A DNA stretch of 64,000 bases from Pseudoduganella ginsengisoli (GCF_009720865.1 NZ_WNLA01000017.1:1-64000), one strand, 5' to 3'. Positions 33,163-42,671 are shown, numbered from the stretch's first letter. The notes: a model not told the origin generated them from the sequence alone. A program made the numbers and translations.

Positions 33163-34521
33163 GTGGTAAATATTGAGTTCGATCTGCCATCCGGTTCTGT
33201 GTTGTGGAACAAGGATTTTTTGCTGGGTGTGGCGACGGCGGCGTATCAGATTGAAGGCGCGGCCACTGCCGATGGCCGCCTGCCGTCGATCTGGGATACC
33301 TTTTCCGCGACGCCAGGCAAGGTGCTGCACGGCGATACGGGCGACGTGGCCTGCGACCATTACCATCGGTGGGAACAGGATGTGGATTTGATCGCCAGCC
33401 TGCATGTCGATGCCTACCGCCTGTCGATTTCGTGGCCGCGCGTGATGGATGCGGAGGGCAATCCGAACCGCAAAGGCTTGGCGTTTTACAAGCGCTTGCT
33501 GAAAGCGCTGCGTGAACGCGGCTTGAAGACGTTCGTCACCTTGTACCACTGGGATTTGCCGCAGCACCTGGAAGATGCGGGCGGCTGGGTCAACCGCGAT
33601 ACGGCGCTGCGCTTTGCCGACTACGCGGATCTGGTCAGCCGTGAACTGGCCGGCCTGGTCGATGCGTGGGCGACCTTGAACGAACCGTGGTGCTCCGCAT
33701 ACCTGGGCTATGCGAATGGCCACCATGCGCCAGGCAAGCAAGACATCGTGTTTGCCACGCAGGCCATGCACCATTTGCTGCTGGGGCACGGCCTGGCCGT
33801 GCGCAAGCTGCGCGCCAATGACCCGGGTGCGCAAGTGGGCATCGTGGCCAATGTGGGGCGGGGCACGACCAATGGCGGCAGCGCGGCGGACCGCCGTGCA
33901 GCGGAACTGTTTGAAATCCAGCATAACAACTGGGTGCTCGACCCGCTGCTGAAAAAACAGTACCCCGCCGCGCTGTGGGAATTGTGGCCCGGCGCACAGC
34001 CGATGGCGCTCGATGGCGACATGGACATCATCGGTGCGCCGCTCGATTACCTGGGCATCAATTACTACTTCCGCACCAACGTCGTCAGCGATGGCGCGCA
34101 TGGCTTCACGGAAGTGCCTTTGGCCGGCGTGGAGCGCACGCAAATGGGGTGGGAAGTCTATCCGCAAGGGCTGTATGACTTGCTGACGGGCTTCAAGCGC
34201 AACTATCCGCAGCTGCCGCCCATCTACATCACGGAAAACGGCACGGCGTCGGATGACAAGGTGGTGGACGGCGCCGTGGAGGACCCCCAGCGCATTGCAT
34301 TCCTGAGCCGGCATTGGACGGCAGTCGACAGTGCGGTGAAGGAGGGCGTCGATATCCGCGGCTACTTTATCTGGTCGCTGATGGACAACTTTGAATGGGC
34401 CTTTGGCTACGAGCGCCGCTTCGGCATCGTGCATGTGGACTACGCGACGCAGGCAAGGACGCCCAAGCGCAGTGCGCAGCTGGTGAAACGCTTCCTCGCC
34501 GACCGCGCAAGGCGCGAGTAA
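33163..34521 (+). CDS. GH1 family beta-glucosidase
   Basis: 452 residues from GTG 33163, with AGGAG seven bases upstream. Acid/base Glu174 lies in TLNEPW and nucleophile Glu358 in ITENG, both canonical for GH1. There is no signal peptide, so it acts in the cytoplasm on imported disaccharides or aryl glycosides, releasing glucose. It heads a locus with an ABC sugar importer and TonB receptor, which together suggest cellobiose or another beta-glucoside; substrate is inferred. Expression should be repressed through the operator just upstream. Confidence 0.93.
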   Translation: MVNIEFDLPSGSVLWNKDFLLGVATAAYQIEGAATADGRLPSIWDTFSATPGKVLHGDTGDVACDHYHRWEQDVDLIASLHVDAYRLSISWPRVMDAEGNPNRKGLAFYKRLLKALRERGLKTFVTLYHWDLPQHLEDAGGWVNRDTALRFADYADLVSRELAGLVDAWATLNEPWCSAYLGYANGHHAPGKQDIVFATQAMHHLLLGHGLAVRKLRANDPGAQVGIVANVGRGTTNGGSAADRRAAELFEIQHNNWVLDPLLKKQYPAALWELWPGAQPMALDGDMDIIGAPLDYLGINYYFRTNVVSDGAHGFTEVPLAGVERTQMGWEVYPQGLYDLLTGFKRNYPQLPPIYITENGTASDDKVVDGAVEDPQRIAFLSRHWTAVDSAVKEGVDIRGYFIWSLMDNFEWAFGYERRFGIVHVDYATQARTPKRSAQLVKRFLADRARRE

Positions 34522-34534
34522 GCCGCCACGGTTA

Positions 34535-34548
34535 TGATAGCGTTCCCA
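34535..34548. promoter_or_regulatory. imperfect LacI-family operator before the binding-protein gene
   Basis: TGATAGCGTTCCCA keeps the central CG and one strong half (TGGGAACG on the other strand). It lies 42 bases before the start of the sugar-binding protein gene, within the 69-base gap after the glycosidase gene. Confidence 0.5.
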
Positions 34549-34590
34549 ATAATATGATTGCGCAAACATCGCGCGACACCGGAGACTACA

Positions 34591-35823
34591 ATGCACAACA
34601 ATATCGGGCTGGCCGCCATGCTGGCGCTGGCGATACCTGCCAATGTACTGGCCCAGCAGCCGTTGAAAGCCAATGTGATCCACTGGTGGACGTCTGGCGG
34701 CGAGTCGGCCGCCGTGCGCCAGTTTGCCGACGCGTACAACAAGGCCGGCGGGCTGTGGGTCGATAACGCGATTGCCGGCGCGGACCAGGCCCGCGCCACC
34801 ACCATCAACCGCATCGTCGGCGGCACGGCGCCTGTGGCGGCGCAATTCAATACGTCCAAACAATTCCGCGACATCGTAGAACAGGGCATGCTGAACAACG
34901 TCGATGACGTGGCGGCGCAAGGCAAATGGGACCAGGTGCTGCCGCAGCCGATACTGGACGCGATCCGCATCAACGGCCATTACTATGCCGCGCCCGTCAA
35001 CATCCACATGCCGGGCTGGTTCTTTTATTCGAAGCCGGCCTTTAAAAAGGCGGGTATTGCGGCGGAACCGCAAAACTGGGAAGAGTTCATTGCGGCGCTG
35101 GGCAAACTGAAAAGCGCCGGGCTGGTGCCGCTGGCCTTTGGCGGCCAGGTGTGGCAAGAGAAGATCACCTTCGATGCAGTATTCGCCGTGGTGGGGGGGC
35201 GGGATTTGTACCTGAAGGTATACCGCGACCACGACCAGGCTGCCATCAAATCCGACGCCTTTAAGCAGGTGCTGGTGCAATTCAAGCGCTTGCGCGGCTT
35301 TGTCGACGCGGGTTCGCCTGGCCGCAACTGGAATGACGCGACGGCGATGGTGGTGTCCGGTAAAGCAGGCGTGCAAATCATGGGCGACTGGGCCAAGGGT
35401 GAATTCGCGGCCGCGAACCTGGTGGCTGGCAAGGATTACGGCTGCTTCCCAGGCTTCGGCCCGAAGTCGCCGTACATGGTGGCGGGCGATGCATTTGTGT
35501 TCCCGAAGTCGAACAAGGCGGACGTGGTGAAGGCGCAAAAGCTGCTGGCGTCCGTTGTCACCGCGCCGGCTTCGCAAGTGGCGTTCAGCGCCCGCAAGGG
35601 TTCGATCCCCGCGCGTCTCGATATCGACGGCGCGGGCCTGGACCAGTGCGCGCAACTGGGGCTGTCCATCATTAAAGATAAGTCGCGCCAGTTGCCGAAT
35701 CCGGAAATGCTGGTGCCGCCAGACCAGAATGGCGCGCTGCAAGACGTGCTGACGAATTTCTGGAACCGCAACCAGGCAGCGGAAGACGCACAAAAAGCGT
35801 TTGCCGCCGCACTGAAAGGGTAA
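34591..35823 (+). CDS. ABC sugar-binding periplasmic protein (CUT1 type)
   Basis: 410 residues from ATG 34591 with GGAG six bases before it; a signal peptide ends at about residue 22 (ANVLAQQ). It is a cluster-B extracellular solute-binding protein (VIHWWTSGGESAAVRQFADAYNKAGG). The next three genes encode its permeases and ATPase. Likely ligand: a beta-glucoside or oligosaccharide, judged from the GH1 neighbour. Confidence 0.92.
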   Translation: MHNNIGLAAMLALAIPANVLAQQPLKANVIHWWTSGGESAAVRQFADAYNKAGGLWVDNAIAGADQARATTINRIVGGTAPVAAQFNTSKQFRDIVEQGMLNNVDDVAAQGKWDQVLPQPILDAIRINGHYYAAPVNIHMPGWFFYSKPAFKKAGIAAEPQNWEEFIAALGKLKSAGLVPLAFGGQVWQEKITFDAVFAVVGGRDLYLKVYRDHDQAAIKSDAFKQVLVQFKRLRGFVDAGSPGRNWNDATAMVVSGKAGVQIMGDWAKGEFAAANLVAGKDYGCFPGFGPKSPYMVAGDAFVFPKSNKADVVKAQKLLASVVTAPASQVAFSARKGSIPARLDIDGAGLDQCAQLGLSIIKDKSRQLPNPEMLVPPDQNGALQDVLTNFWNRNQAAEDAQKAFAAALKG

Positions 35824-35826
35824 GCC

Positions 35827-36726
35827 ATGGCGTCCATGATCAGGCGAAGCGGCGCCGCCACGTCGGTTGCCGCGTATGCGGCGCTGGCGCCGATGGCGGT
35901 GACCGTACTGCTGTGCTACCTGGGAACGATGGTGTGGACTGCGCGCGTATCGACGACCAGCGCACGGACGTTCCCCGCCGATGATTTTGTCGGGCTGGCG
36001 CAATACGTCAAGCTGTTCGATAACGACCGCTGGCTGGTGTCGCTGCACAACATCGGTATTTACGGCGGGCTGTTTATTGCGGCCAGCCTCGTGGCCGGCT
36101 TTTTGCTGGCCGTGTTTATCGATCAGAAGGTGATGGCCGAAGGCGTGCTGCGCACGGTGTTCCTGTATCCGTATGCGATGTCGTTCGTGGCCACGGGCCT
36201 GGTGTGGCAGTGGATGCTCAATCCTGAACTGGGCTTGCAGGCGGTATTGCAGCAATGGGGCTTTAGCGGCGCCCGGTTCGACTGGATCGTGGACCAGGAC
36301 ATGGTGATCTATACAGTGGTCATTGCCACTGTATGGCAGGCGGCCGGTCTGGTGATGGCGCTGCTGTTGTCGGGCTTGCGCGGCATTGATGAAGAAATCT
36401 GGAAAGCGGCCCGTATCGACGGCATTCCCCGCTGGCGCGTCTACGTCAGCATCGTGCTGCCGATGCTGGGTCCATCGCTGTCGACGGCGTTCGTGCTGCT
36501 GTTCGTCATGGTGGTCAAGCTGTTCGACGCCGTCGTGGCCATGACGCAAGGCGGGCCCGGCACGGCGTCGGAAGTGCCGGCCAAGTTCATCATGGACTAT
36601 TTGTTTGGCCGCGCGAACCTGGGGCTGGCTTCAGCGGCATCCATCGTGCTGCTGTTGACGGTGCTGGCGATTGTGGCGCCCGTGTATTACGCGAAGAACC
36701 GCGCCGGCCGGCGCATGGAGGCGTGA
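35827..36726 (+). CDS. ABC sugar transporter permease (MalF/UgpA type)
   Basis: 299 residues with six predicted membrane helices and the EAA loop (EEIWKAARIDGIPRWRVYVSIVLPML). It starts three bases after the binding-protein stop, and its TGA overlaps the next permease's start. It forms the channel together with the second permease. Confidence 0.92.
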   Translation: MASMIRRSGAATSVAAYAALAPMAVTVLLCYLGTMVWTARVSTTSARTFPADDFVGLAQYVKLFDNDRWLVSLHNIGIYGGLFIAASLVAGFLLAVFIDQKVMAEGVLRTVFLYPYAMSFVATGLVWQWMLNPELGLQAVLQQWGFSGARFDWIVDQDMVIYTVVIATVWQAAGLVMALLLSGLRGIDEEIWKAARIDGIPRWRVYVSIVLPMLGPSLSTAFVLLFVMVVKLFDAVVAMTQGGPGTASEVPAKFIMDYLFGRANLGLASAASIVLLLTVLAIVAPVYYAKNRAGRRMEA

Positions 36727-37751
36727 TGGATAAATCCCTGTCAATTCCCGCGCTTGCGGTAGCCGGCAGTGAGCCTGTCGCGGCGCGGGTGGGCGCCGCG
36801 CCAATGCGCGGTGCTGGCGGCGCACCGGGTGAAGCGGCGCTGGCGCAGTCCGGCAAGCAGCCGCCGTCACCTGCACGGCCGCCTCGCAGCGGGTGGGCGC
36901 GCGCCTTCACGCCGGCCCGGCTTGGCGTGTACGGTTTCCTCATGATGGCGGCGCTGTTTTTCCTGTTGCCGCTGTACGTGATGGTGGCAACGTCGGTGAA
37001 GCCGATGGAAGAAATCCGCCTTGGCGCACTGTTTGCACTGCCGGTGGCGCCCACGTTCGAGCCGTGGCGGGCGGCATGGCAGTCGGCCTGCACGGGCCTG
37101 GAATGCAGCGGTATCCAGGGCGGCTTCTGGAATTCCGTGCGCATCGTCGTGCCCAGCGCCGTGCTGTCGATTTTAGTGGGGGCCGTGAATGGTTATGCGC
37201 TGTCATTCTGGCGCATCCGTGGTGCCAGCGTGCTGTTTGGCGTGCTGATGGCTGGGGCGTTCATCCCCGCGCAAGTGATGCTGTATCCGATGGTGCGCAT
37301 GCTGGCGGCGGCGGACCTGTTCGGCACCTTGCCTGGCGTCGTGCTGGTGCACACGGTGTTTGGCATGCCGGTGATGACGCTGTTGTTCCGCAATTATTAC
37401 GCGGCGCTGCCGCAGGAATTGTTCAAGGCAGCCCGCATCGATGGGGGCGGCTTCTGGCGCATTTTCTTTGAACTGATGCTGCCGATGTCGGTGCCGGTGG
37501 TTGTCGTGGCGCTGATCATGCAGGTGACGGGGATCTGGAATGACTTCCTGCTTGGCCTCGTGTTTGCAGGGACGGAAAACCTGCCGATGACGGTCCAGTT
37601 GAACAACATCATCAACACCACCACGGGTGAGCGCCTCTACAACGTGAATATGGCGGCCACGATCTTGACGTCGCTGGTGCCGCTGACCCTGTACTTTGTT
37701 TCCGGCCGCTGGTTTGTGCGCGGCATCGCCTCTGGCGCAGTGAAAGGATAA
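36726..37751 (+). CDS. ABC sugar transporter permease (MalG/UgpE type) with long N-terminal extension
   Basis: 341 residues from ATG 36726 (TGATG overlap with the previous gene). The first 60 residues are Ala/Pro/Gly-rich and hydrophilic, longer than in usual family members of about 280 residues. Six membrane helices follow, with the EAA loop QELFKAARIDGGGFWRIFFELMLPMS. If the extension is real it is cytoplasmic. Internal starts before the first helix (for example Met at about residue 27) could shorten it. Confidence 0.9.
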   Translation: MDKSLSIPALAVAGSEPVAARVGAAPMRGAGGAPGEAALAQSGKQPPSPARPPRSGWARAFTPARLGVYGFLMMAALFFLLPLYVMVATSVKPMEEIRLGALFALPVAPTFEPWRAAWQSACTGLECSGIQGGFWNSVRIVVPSAVLSILVGAVNGYALSFWRIRGASVLFGVLMAGAFIPAQVMLYPMVRMLAAADLFGTLPGVVLVHTVFGMPVMTLLFRNYYAALPQELFKAARIDGGGFWRIFFELMLPMSVPVVVVALIMQVTGIWNDFLLGLVFAGTENLPMTVQLNNIINTTTGERLYNVNMAATILTSLVPLTLYFVSGRWFVRGIASGAVKG

Positions 37752-37755
37752 GACC

Positions 37756-38829
37756 ATGGCAAATGTAGCGATCCGTAATTTGCAAATTACGCTGGGCGGC
37801 AACCGCGTGATCGACCAGCTGAATCTTGATGTGCAGGCAGGGGAATTTGTCGTGCTGCTGGGGCCATCGGGCTGCGGCAAGTCGACCTTGCTGCACACGA
37901 TTGCGGGCTTGAACGACGTGTCGGACGGCAGCATTGAAATCGGCGGCCGCGACATGACGTGGGCGGACCCGAAAGACCGCGGCATTTCACTGGTGTTCCA
38001 GTCGTATGCACTGTATCCGACCATGGACGTGGAAAAAAATATGTCGTTTGGCCTGCGCATCAATGGCACGCCGAAAGCGGAAATTGCCCGCCGCGTGCAG
38101 CGCGCCGCTGACATGCTGCATTTGCAGCCGCTGTTGAAGCGCAAGCCTGCCAACTTGTCGGGCGGGCAGCGGCAGCGCGTGGCAATTGGCCGCGCCATCG
38201 TGCGGGAAGCGGATGTGTTCCTGTTTGACGAACCGCTGTCGAACCTGGACGCCAAGCTGCGCACGGAATTGCGGCGCGAATTGAAGCAGCTGCACCGCCA
38301 GCTGGGCGCCACCATGATTTACGTGACGCACGACCAGGTTGAAGCCATGACGCTGGCGGGGCGCATGGCTGTCATGCGGGGCGGCGTGATCCAGCAATAT
38401 GACACGCCGGCCAACGTCTATCACACGCCGGCCAACCTGTTCGTGGCGACGTTCCTAGGTTCGCCCGGCATGAACCTGTTCCGGGGCAGGTTGGCGGTGC
38501 ATGGCGCCAGCGTCATGTTCGCCAATGAGCACATGCAGTTCGATGTGTCGGCGTATCCCTTTGCCGATGCGCCGGTGTCCGGCCAGGCGTGTGTGCTGGG
38601 CGTCCGGCCGGAAGATGTCAGCGCCATTAACGATGGCGCACTGGCGGGGCGGTTGACGCTGGTGGAAGAAATGGGCAATCACCATGTGCTGTGGCTGGAC
38701 TTCCATGGCAGCCAGGTGGCGTGCATTTTGAATGGGCAGGATGCGCCGGCGGCGGAAGCCACGGTGGCGTTCCGCCTCAATACTGAACGGCTGCATTTGT
38801 TCGACGAGGCCAGCGAACAGCGCCTCTAA
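37756..38829 (+). CDS. ABC sugar transporter ATP-binding protein (UgpC/MsmK type)
   Basis: 357 residues. Walker A GPSGCGKST, Q-loop, signature LSGGQRQRVAIGRA, Walker B VFLFDEPLSNLDAKLR and the switch THDQ are all intact. A C-terminal TOBE-type regulatory domain (about 245-350) includes VLGVRPEDV. It energises import through the two permeases encoded just upstream. Confidence 0.94.
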   Translation: MANVAIRNLQITLGGNRVIDQLNLDVQAGEFVVLLGPSGCGKSTLLHTIAGLNDVSDGSIEIGGRDMTWADPKDRGISLVFQSYALYPTMDVEKNMSFGLRINGTPKAEIARRVQRAADMLHLQPLLKRKPANLSGGQRQRVAIGRAIVREADVFLFDEPLSNLDAKLRTELRRELKQLHRQLGATMIYVTHDQVEAMTLAGRMAVMRGGVIQQYDTPANVYHTPANLFVATFLGSPGMNLFRGRLAVHGASVMFANEHMQFDVSAYPFADAPVSGQACVLGVRPEDVSAINDGALAGRLTLVEEMGNHHVLWLDFHGSQVACILNGQDAPAAEATVAFRLNTERLHLFDEASEQRL

Positions 38830-38856
38830 GCGGCATTCCCCGATTCCTTGATTTTT

Positions 38857-38873
38857 GGCGTGCGCGGCACGCC
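38857..38873 (+). other. small hairpin after the ATPase gene
   Basis: GGCGTGC, loop GCG, then GCACGCC, followed by the short palindrome AGGGGCCCCT (38874-38883). There is no T run, so it looks more like an RNA-processing or stability element than a terminator. It would separate the ABC genes from the TonB receptor gene. Confidence 0.4.
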
Positions 38874-38909
38874 AGGGGCCCCTGCATGCCTGCGATTTGA
38901 GGAGGTTCA

Positions 38910-38924
38910 ATGAAGTACAGATAA
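38910..38924 (+). other. possible four-codon leader ORF (MKYR) with strong Shine-Dalgarno
   Basis: ATG AAG TAC AGA TAA is preceded by GAGGAGGT four bases away, the best ribosome site in the region, yet the frame closes at once. It lies 80 bases before the TonB receptor start. It may be a translated leader that affects the receptor mRNA, or a relic. Confidence 0.25.
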
Positions 38925-39004
38925 CTGACGTTGATGGTGTCCCGTTTGCAGCGGCCGCAGAGCCGCGACCCTTACCAATCCACTGGAACGAAGCGAGGAA
39001 AGAC

Positions 39005-41467
39005 ATGCAAGTGAATAAAACCACCCTGAAGAAAACCAGCCTGGCGAAAACGCAGATGGCGCTGGCCATTGCCCAGCTCACGCTGCTGGCCAGCGGCGCC
39101 GCCATGGCGCAGCAAGCACCGGCGGAAGGCGCGCCGGCGCCAGCGGCCGGCGAACCGGAACGCATCGTGGTGACGGCCAACCGCCGCGCATCGTTTGTGC
39201 AGGATACGCCGCTGGCCGTGACGGCGTTTACGCAAGACACGCTGGCCAACAACCAGGTCAAGGATCTCGGGACGCTGACGGCCCTGGTGCCCAGCCTGGT
39301 GGTGGAGCCGCACAGCGATTCCGGCGGTGTCCACGTGTACATGCGCGGCGTGGGTTCGGCCAACCATACGGAACTGGGTGATCCGGCAGTGGCGTTTTAC
39401 GTGGACGGCATATACCTGCCGCGCCCGCAAGCCGCCACGGCGCTGATGTATGACATGTCGCACGTGGAAGTGGCGCGCGGGCCGCAAGGCACGCTCAATG
39501 GCCGCAACTCGACTGCGGGCGCCGTGAACCTCGTGTCCAGCGCGCCGAACACGCAAAAACTGATGGGTTCCGGCAGCCTGACGTTCGGCGACCGCCATCA
39601 CGTGCAGACGCAGGGCATGATCAACATCCCGCTGTCGGAAGACATGGCGCTGCGCTTTGCCGGCATCAAGGATAGCGCGGACGGCACGGTGGACTTCCTG
39701 CGCGGCTCGAACGTGCTGCCGGGCGCGAAAAAATACGGCGCGACCGACCAGACGGGCATGCGCGCTTCGTTCCTGTGGAAGATCTCGCCGGACTTGAAGG
39801 GGACGGTGATTGCCGACTATTACAGCGACAAGGGTGCGGGCAATATCTACCTGCCGATTGAAATCAAGCCGGGCCAGGACCGCCGCGCCGCGCTGATCGA
39901 CACGCCGGGTGCGCTGGACCAGTCGATCACGACGTACAAAGGCAAGCTGGTTTGGAACGCCACGGAGTCGCTGGAAGCGCAATACATGGGCAGCTGGAGC
40001 CGCTTGAAGCGGACCAACGCCAGCGATGCGGATGCGGGCCTGTATCCCGGCTTTAAATCGGAAAACCGTACCGAGTGGAGCCGCTTTGACAGCACGTCGC
40101 ATGAACTGCAATTGCGTTCGACTGCGCAAGGCCCGGTGCAATGGGTGGGCGGCCTGTTCAAATTTGATGAAAACAACCGCATCCGCTTCGACATTGACCG
40201 TAGCCAGATTTCCGAAGCCCAGCTGCAGCAAGACATCGCTGCCGGCAACGTGATTTTCGTGCAGCCGACTGTCGGGCAGTATGCGTCGGCCATGTCGTTT
40301 ATCCAGGGCCGTCGTGAGTTGAGTTCCAAGGCCGCCTTTGCGCAAGGCAGCTACGACGTCAACGACCAGACCAAGCTGACGGCGGGCGCCCGTTATACGA
40401 AGGACCGCAAGTCCGACACGGGCGGCCAGAACTGGGCCTGCCCGAACTGGCCGGACAATGTCCCGCGCGGCGCCACGGTGCTGACGCCGAACCAGATTAA
40501 ACAGCTGGTGACGCCGGGCACGGGCATGATCAATACGCACAATATCGGGCCGGGCGGCATCGTGTCGGTGGCCAATTGCGGCAATACGCCGGGCGACAAC
40601 ACGGCGTCGCTGGAATACAGCCAGGCCACGTATCTGGGCCGCGTGGAATACAAGCCGATGAAAGACGTACTGGCGTTTGCATCGGTAACGACGGGCTTCC
40701 ACTCGCCCGCGATTGGCGACGGCGGCGCCACGACGAAACCGGAAAAGCTGACCAGCTATGAAATCGGCTTCAAGTCGGACTTGCTGAACAAGGCGCTGAC
40801 CTTGAACCTGGACGCGTTCCTGATGAAGTACAAGGACAAGCTGGAATCGCAGGTGGTCAACAATACACTGCAAAACTTTAATGCTGCCGGGGCGACGGTG
40901 CGCGGACTTGAAGCGGAATTCGCATGGCGTCCGACCGGCGCCGACCGTTTCAGCGGCAATGCCACGTGGCTGAAGGCGCGCTATGACGATTTCCTGTCGT
41001 GCGACGTGGATGCGGCGCGCGCCAATGGCCAGTCTTGCGGCACGACGGCGCCGACGGAAAACGTGGGCGGCAATGTGCTTAAACACGCGCCGGCGTTCGC
41101 CACCACGCTGATGTATGAGCACGACTTCAATGCGGGTAAAGGCAAGCTGACGCCGCGCATCGCGCTGCACCATGAGACCAAGTCGTTTATCGGCGCCGGC
41201 GCCTTTGCCCGTGACGTGCCTGGCCACGCGGGCGTGAAAGAGCAGGCTGCGTATTCGACGCTGGACTTGAGCGTGCGCTACGAGCCGCTGAACAAGGCGT
41301 ACACGGCGGAACTGTTCATCAATAACGCGACGGACAAGGAAGTCAAATACGATGCGATCGAAGTGTGCACGCAGGTGGGCGCGCCATGCCAGCCCAACCA
41401 GCAGATCTGGGCGGCGTATTACAACCAGCCGCGCAGCTTTGGCGGGCGGGTGTCGTTCAAGTTCTGA
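39005..41467 (+). CDS. TonB-dependent outer-membrane receptor, probably for oligosaccharide
   Basis: 820 residues from ATG 39005 (GAGGAAAG upstream). A long signal peptide ends at about residue 35 (ASGAAMAQQ). A TonB box-like ERIVVTANRR, a plug domain (about 55-165, with VYMRGVG and the RGPQGTLNGRNSTAGAVNL motif) and a beta-barrel ending in a terminal Phe (GRVSFKF) follow. Location in the glycosidase/ABC locus argues for uptake of a sugar too large for porins. It starts 175 bases after the ATPase gene. Confidence 0.93.
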   Translation: MQVNKTTLKKTSLAKTQMALAIAQLTLLASGAAMAQQAPAEGAPAPAAGEPERIVVTANRRASFVQDTPLAVTAFTQDTLANNQVKDLGTLTALVPSLVVEPHSDSGGVHVYMRGVGSANHTELGDPAVAFYVDGIYLPRPQAATALMYDMSHVEVARGPQGTLNGRNSTAGAVNLVSSAPNTQKLMGSGSLTFGDRHHVQTQGMINIPLSEDMALRFAGIKDSADGTVDFLRGSNVLPGAKKYGATDQTGMRASFLWKISPDLKGTVIADYYSDKGAGNIYLPIEIKPGQDRRAALIDTPGALDQSITTYKGKLVWNATESLEAQYMGSWSRLKRTNASDADAGLYPGFKSENRTEWSRFDSTSHELQLRSTAQGPVQWVGGLFKFDENNRIRFDIDRSQISEAQLQQDIAAGNVIFVQPTVGQYASAMSFIQGRRELSSKAAFAQGSYDVNDQTKLTAGARYTKDRKSDTGGQNWACPNWPDNVPRGATVLTPNQIKQLVTPGTGMINTHNIGPGGIVSVANCGNTPGDNTASLEYSQATYLGRVEYKPMKDVLAFASVTTGFHSPAIGDGGATTKPEKLTSYEIGFKSDLLNKALTLNLDAFLMKYKDKLESQVVNNTLQNFNAAGATVRGLEAEFAWRPTGADRFSGNATWLKARYDDFLSCDVDAARANGQSCGTTAPTENVGGNVLKHAPAFATTLMYEHDFNAGKGKLTPRIALHHETKSFIGAGAFARDVPGHAGVKEQAAYSTLDLSVRYEPLNKAYTAELFINNATDKEVKYDAIEVCTQVGAPCQPNQQIWAAYYNQPRSFGGRVSFKF

Positions 41468-41531
41468 AGTTTATGCAGGAGAGGGAGGGGACCTTTCCAC
41501 GCCCCGTATACGTCTTTCGCCTTAAATCAAT

Positions 41532-41654
41532 GTCTTAAACCGCCGGAAACGGAACTTCCGTTGTCTTATTTTGTCGAAATTACAGGCGTCATCGATACGG
41601 CGCCTGTTCCGGGGATTGAAGACAAATTCACCGGCCTTTCCGCGAGTTTAAGAC
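41532..41654. other. cluster of inverted repeats downstream of the TonB receptor gene
   Basis: GTCTTAAAC (41532-41540) is repeated inverted as GTTTAAGAC (41646-41654). Between them lie AACGGAA-C-TTCCGTT (41548-41562) and ACAGGCG / CGCCTGT (41582-41588, 41601-41607). The arrangement could fold as one branched RNA about 120 bases long. The rest of 41468-41666 holds no supported gene. Confidence 0.4.
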
Positions 41655-41666
41655 AGGAGTTTAAGC

Positions 41667-41912
41667 ATGAAGACGTATATTCCAGACTTCATTTTGCGGA
41701 GAGTACATGGGGGCCGTCCAGCCATACGCCATGCTGCCAAGGAAGCGCGCACTGAACAGACGGAAAAGGATTATAAGCGTCGAACTAACGCGGAATTACT
41801 CCCTCCGCCTTGCAAGCAGCCGAGGTCGCCTTTGGCTGACATGCCGGAATGGGTGATGAATAGCAGGCGGAAAAATTGCAAGTGCCTGGGCGATACGATG
41901 TTTGAAGATTGA
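41667..41912 (+). CDS. possible small basic protein, 81 aa
   Basis: The ATG is preceded by AGGAG with a 7-base spacer, which is the main support. The protein is basic (many Arg/Lys), with three cysteines, and has no signal, helix or family that I recognise. Codon use is not typical of the neighbours. It follows the inverted-repeat cluster and ends before the terminator at 41940. It may be a non-coding stretch. Confidence 0.3.
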   Translation: MKTYIPDFILRRVHGGRPAIRHAAKEARTEQTEKDYKRRTNAELLPPPCKQPRSPLADMPEWVMNSRRKNCKCLGDTMFED

Positions 41913-41939
41913 ATGTACTTTGACGGATGGATTCCAGGA

Positions 41940-41966
41940 AGCGCCCGCTAGCGGTGAGCGGGCGCT
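41940..41966. terminator. hairpin terminator before the aquaporin stop
   Basis: AGCGCCCGCT, 7-base loop, AGCGGGCGCT followed by TT. It sits just beyond the end of the leftward aquaporin gene and can end transcripts from either side; the T run is short. Confidence 0.6.
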
Positions 41967-41975
41967 TTAGCACTA

Positions 41976-42671
41976 TTACTCGTTATCGAGCAACACGTTG
42001 TAGATCACGGCACCCAGGATGGCGCCAATGATAGGGGCCGCCCAGAACAGCCACAGGTCCCCCAGTGCGCCGGTTTGTGCGAACAGGGCAGGGCCGGTGC
42101 TGCGGGCCGGGTTCACCGACGTGTTCGAAACCGGGATCGACACCAGGTGAATCAAGGTCAGGCACAGGCCGATGGCCAGGCCGCCGAAACCGCCGGCGGC
42201 GCGCTTGGAGGTTGCGCCCAGGATGACCATCAGGAAGATGGCCGTCATGACCACTTCGCACACCAGTACGGACACCATGCTATAGCCGCCTGGCGAGTTT
42301 GCGCCATAACCGTTGGAGGCAAAGCCGCCCACGCCGCTGAAGCCGGTTTTGCCGGATACGATCAGGAACAGGACTGCCGCGGCGGCAATGGCGCCCAACA
42401 CTTGCGACACAATGTAGCCCGGCAGTTCTGCAGCCTTGAAGCGGCCACCGACCACGAGGCCGACGGAAACAGCAGGGTTGAAGTGGCCGCCGGAAATCGG
42501 GCCCAGAGCGTAGGCGCCGGTCAGCACCGTCAGGCCAAATGCCAGCGAAACACCCAGCAGGCCGATACCGACTCCTGGAAACGCGGCGGCCAGCACGGCG
42601 CTACCACAGCCGCCCAAGGTCAGCCAGAACGTACCGAGGAACTCGGCCGACCATTTTTTTACATTGCTCAT
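41976..42671 (-). CDS. aqpZ: aquaporin Z (MIP family)
   Basis: 231 residues from ATG 42671 ([26 protein letters not shown]). Both NPA boxes are present (GGHFNPAVS and NTSVNPARS), with six helices and the selectivity-filter Arg after the second NPA. The residues around the pore match water-selective AqpZ rather than glycerol facilitators. It is read leftward, after the LacI-family gene. Confidence 0.94.
   Translation of the reverse strand: MSNVKKWSAEFLGTFWLTLGGCGSAVLAAAFPGVGIGLLGVSLAFGLTVLTGAYALGPISGGHFNPAVSVGLVVGGRFKAAELPGYIVSQVLGAIAAAAVLFLIVSGKTGFSGVGGFASNGYGANSPGGYSMVSVLVCEVVMTAIFLMVILGATSKRAAGGFGGLAIGLCLTLIHLVSIPVSNTSVNPARSTGPALFAQTGALGDLWLFWAAPIIGAILGAVIYNVLLDNE

Noticed and set aside
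33118-36549. 1143-residue minus-strand frame
   Set aside because: It runs opposite the glycosidase and ABC genes, which have clear families, and its His/Arg/Gln-rich sequence is typical of antisense frames in GC-rich DNA.
38972-41227. 751-residue minus-strand frame
   Set aside because: Antisense to the TonB receptor; same compositional artefact.
41561-41755. 64-residue plus-strand frame
   Set aside because: No ribosome site, overlaps the inverted-repeat cluster, and overlaps the better-supported frame at 41667.
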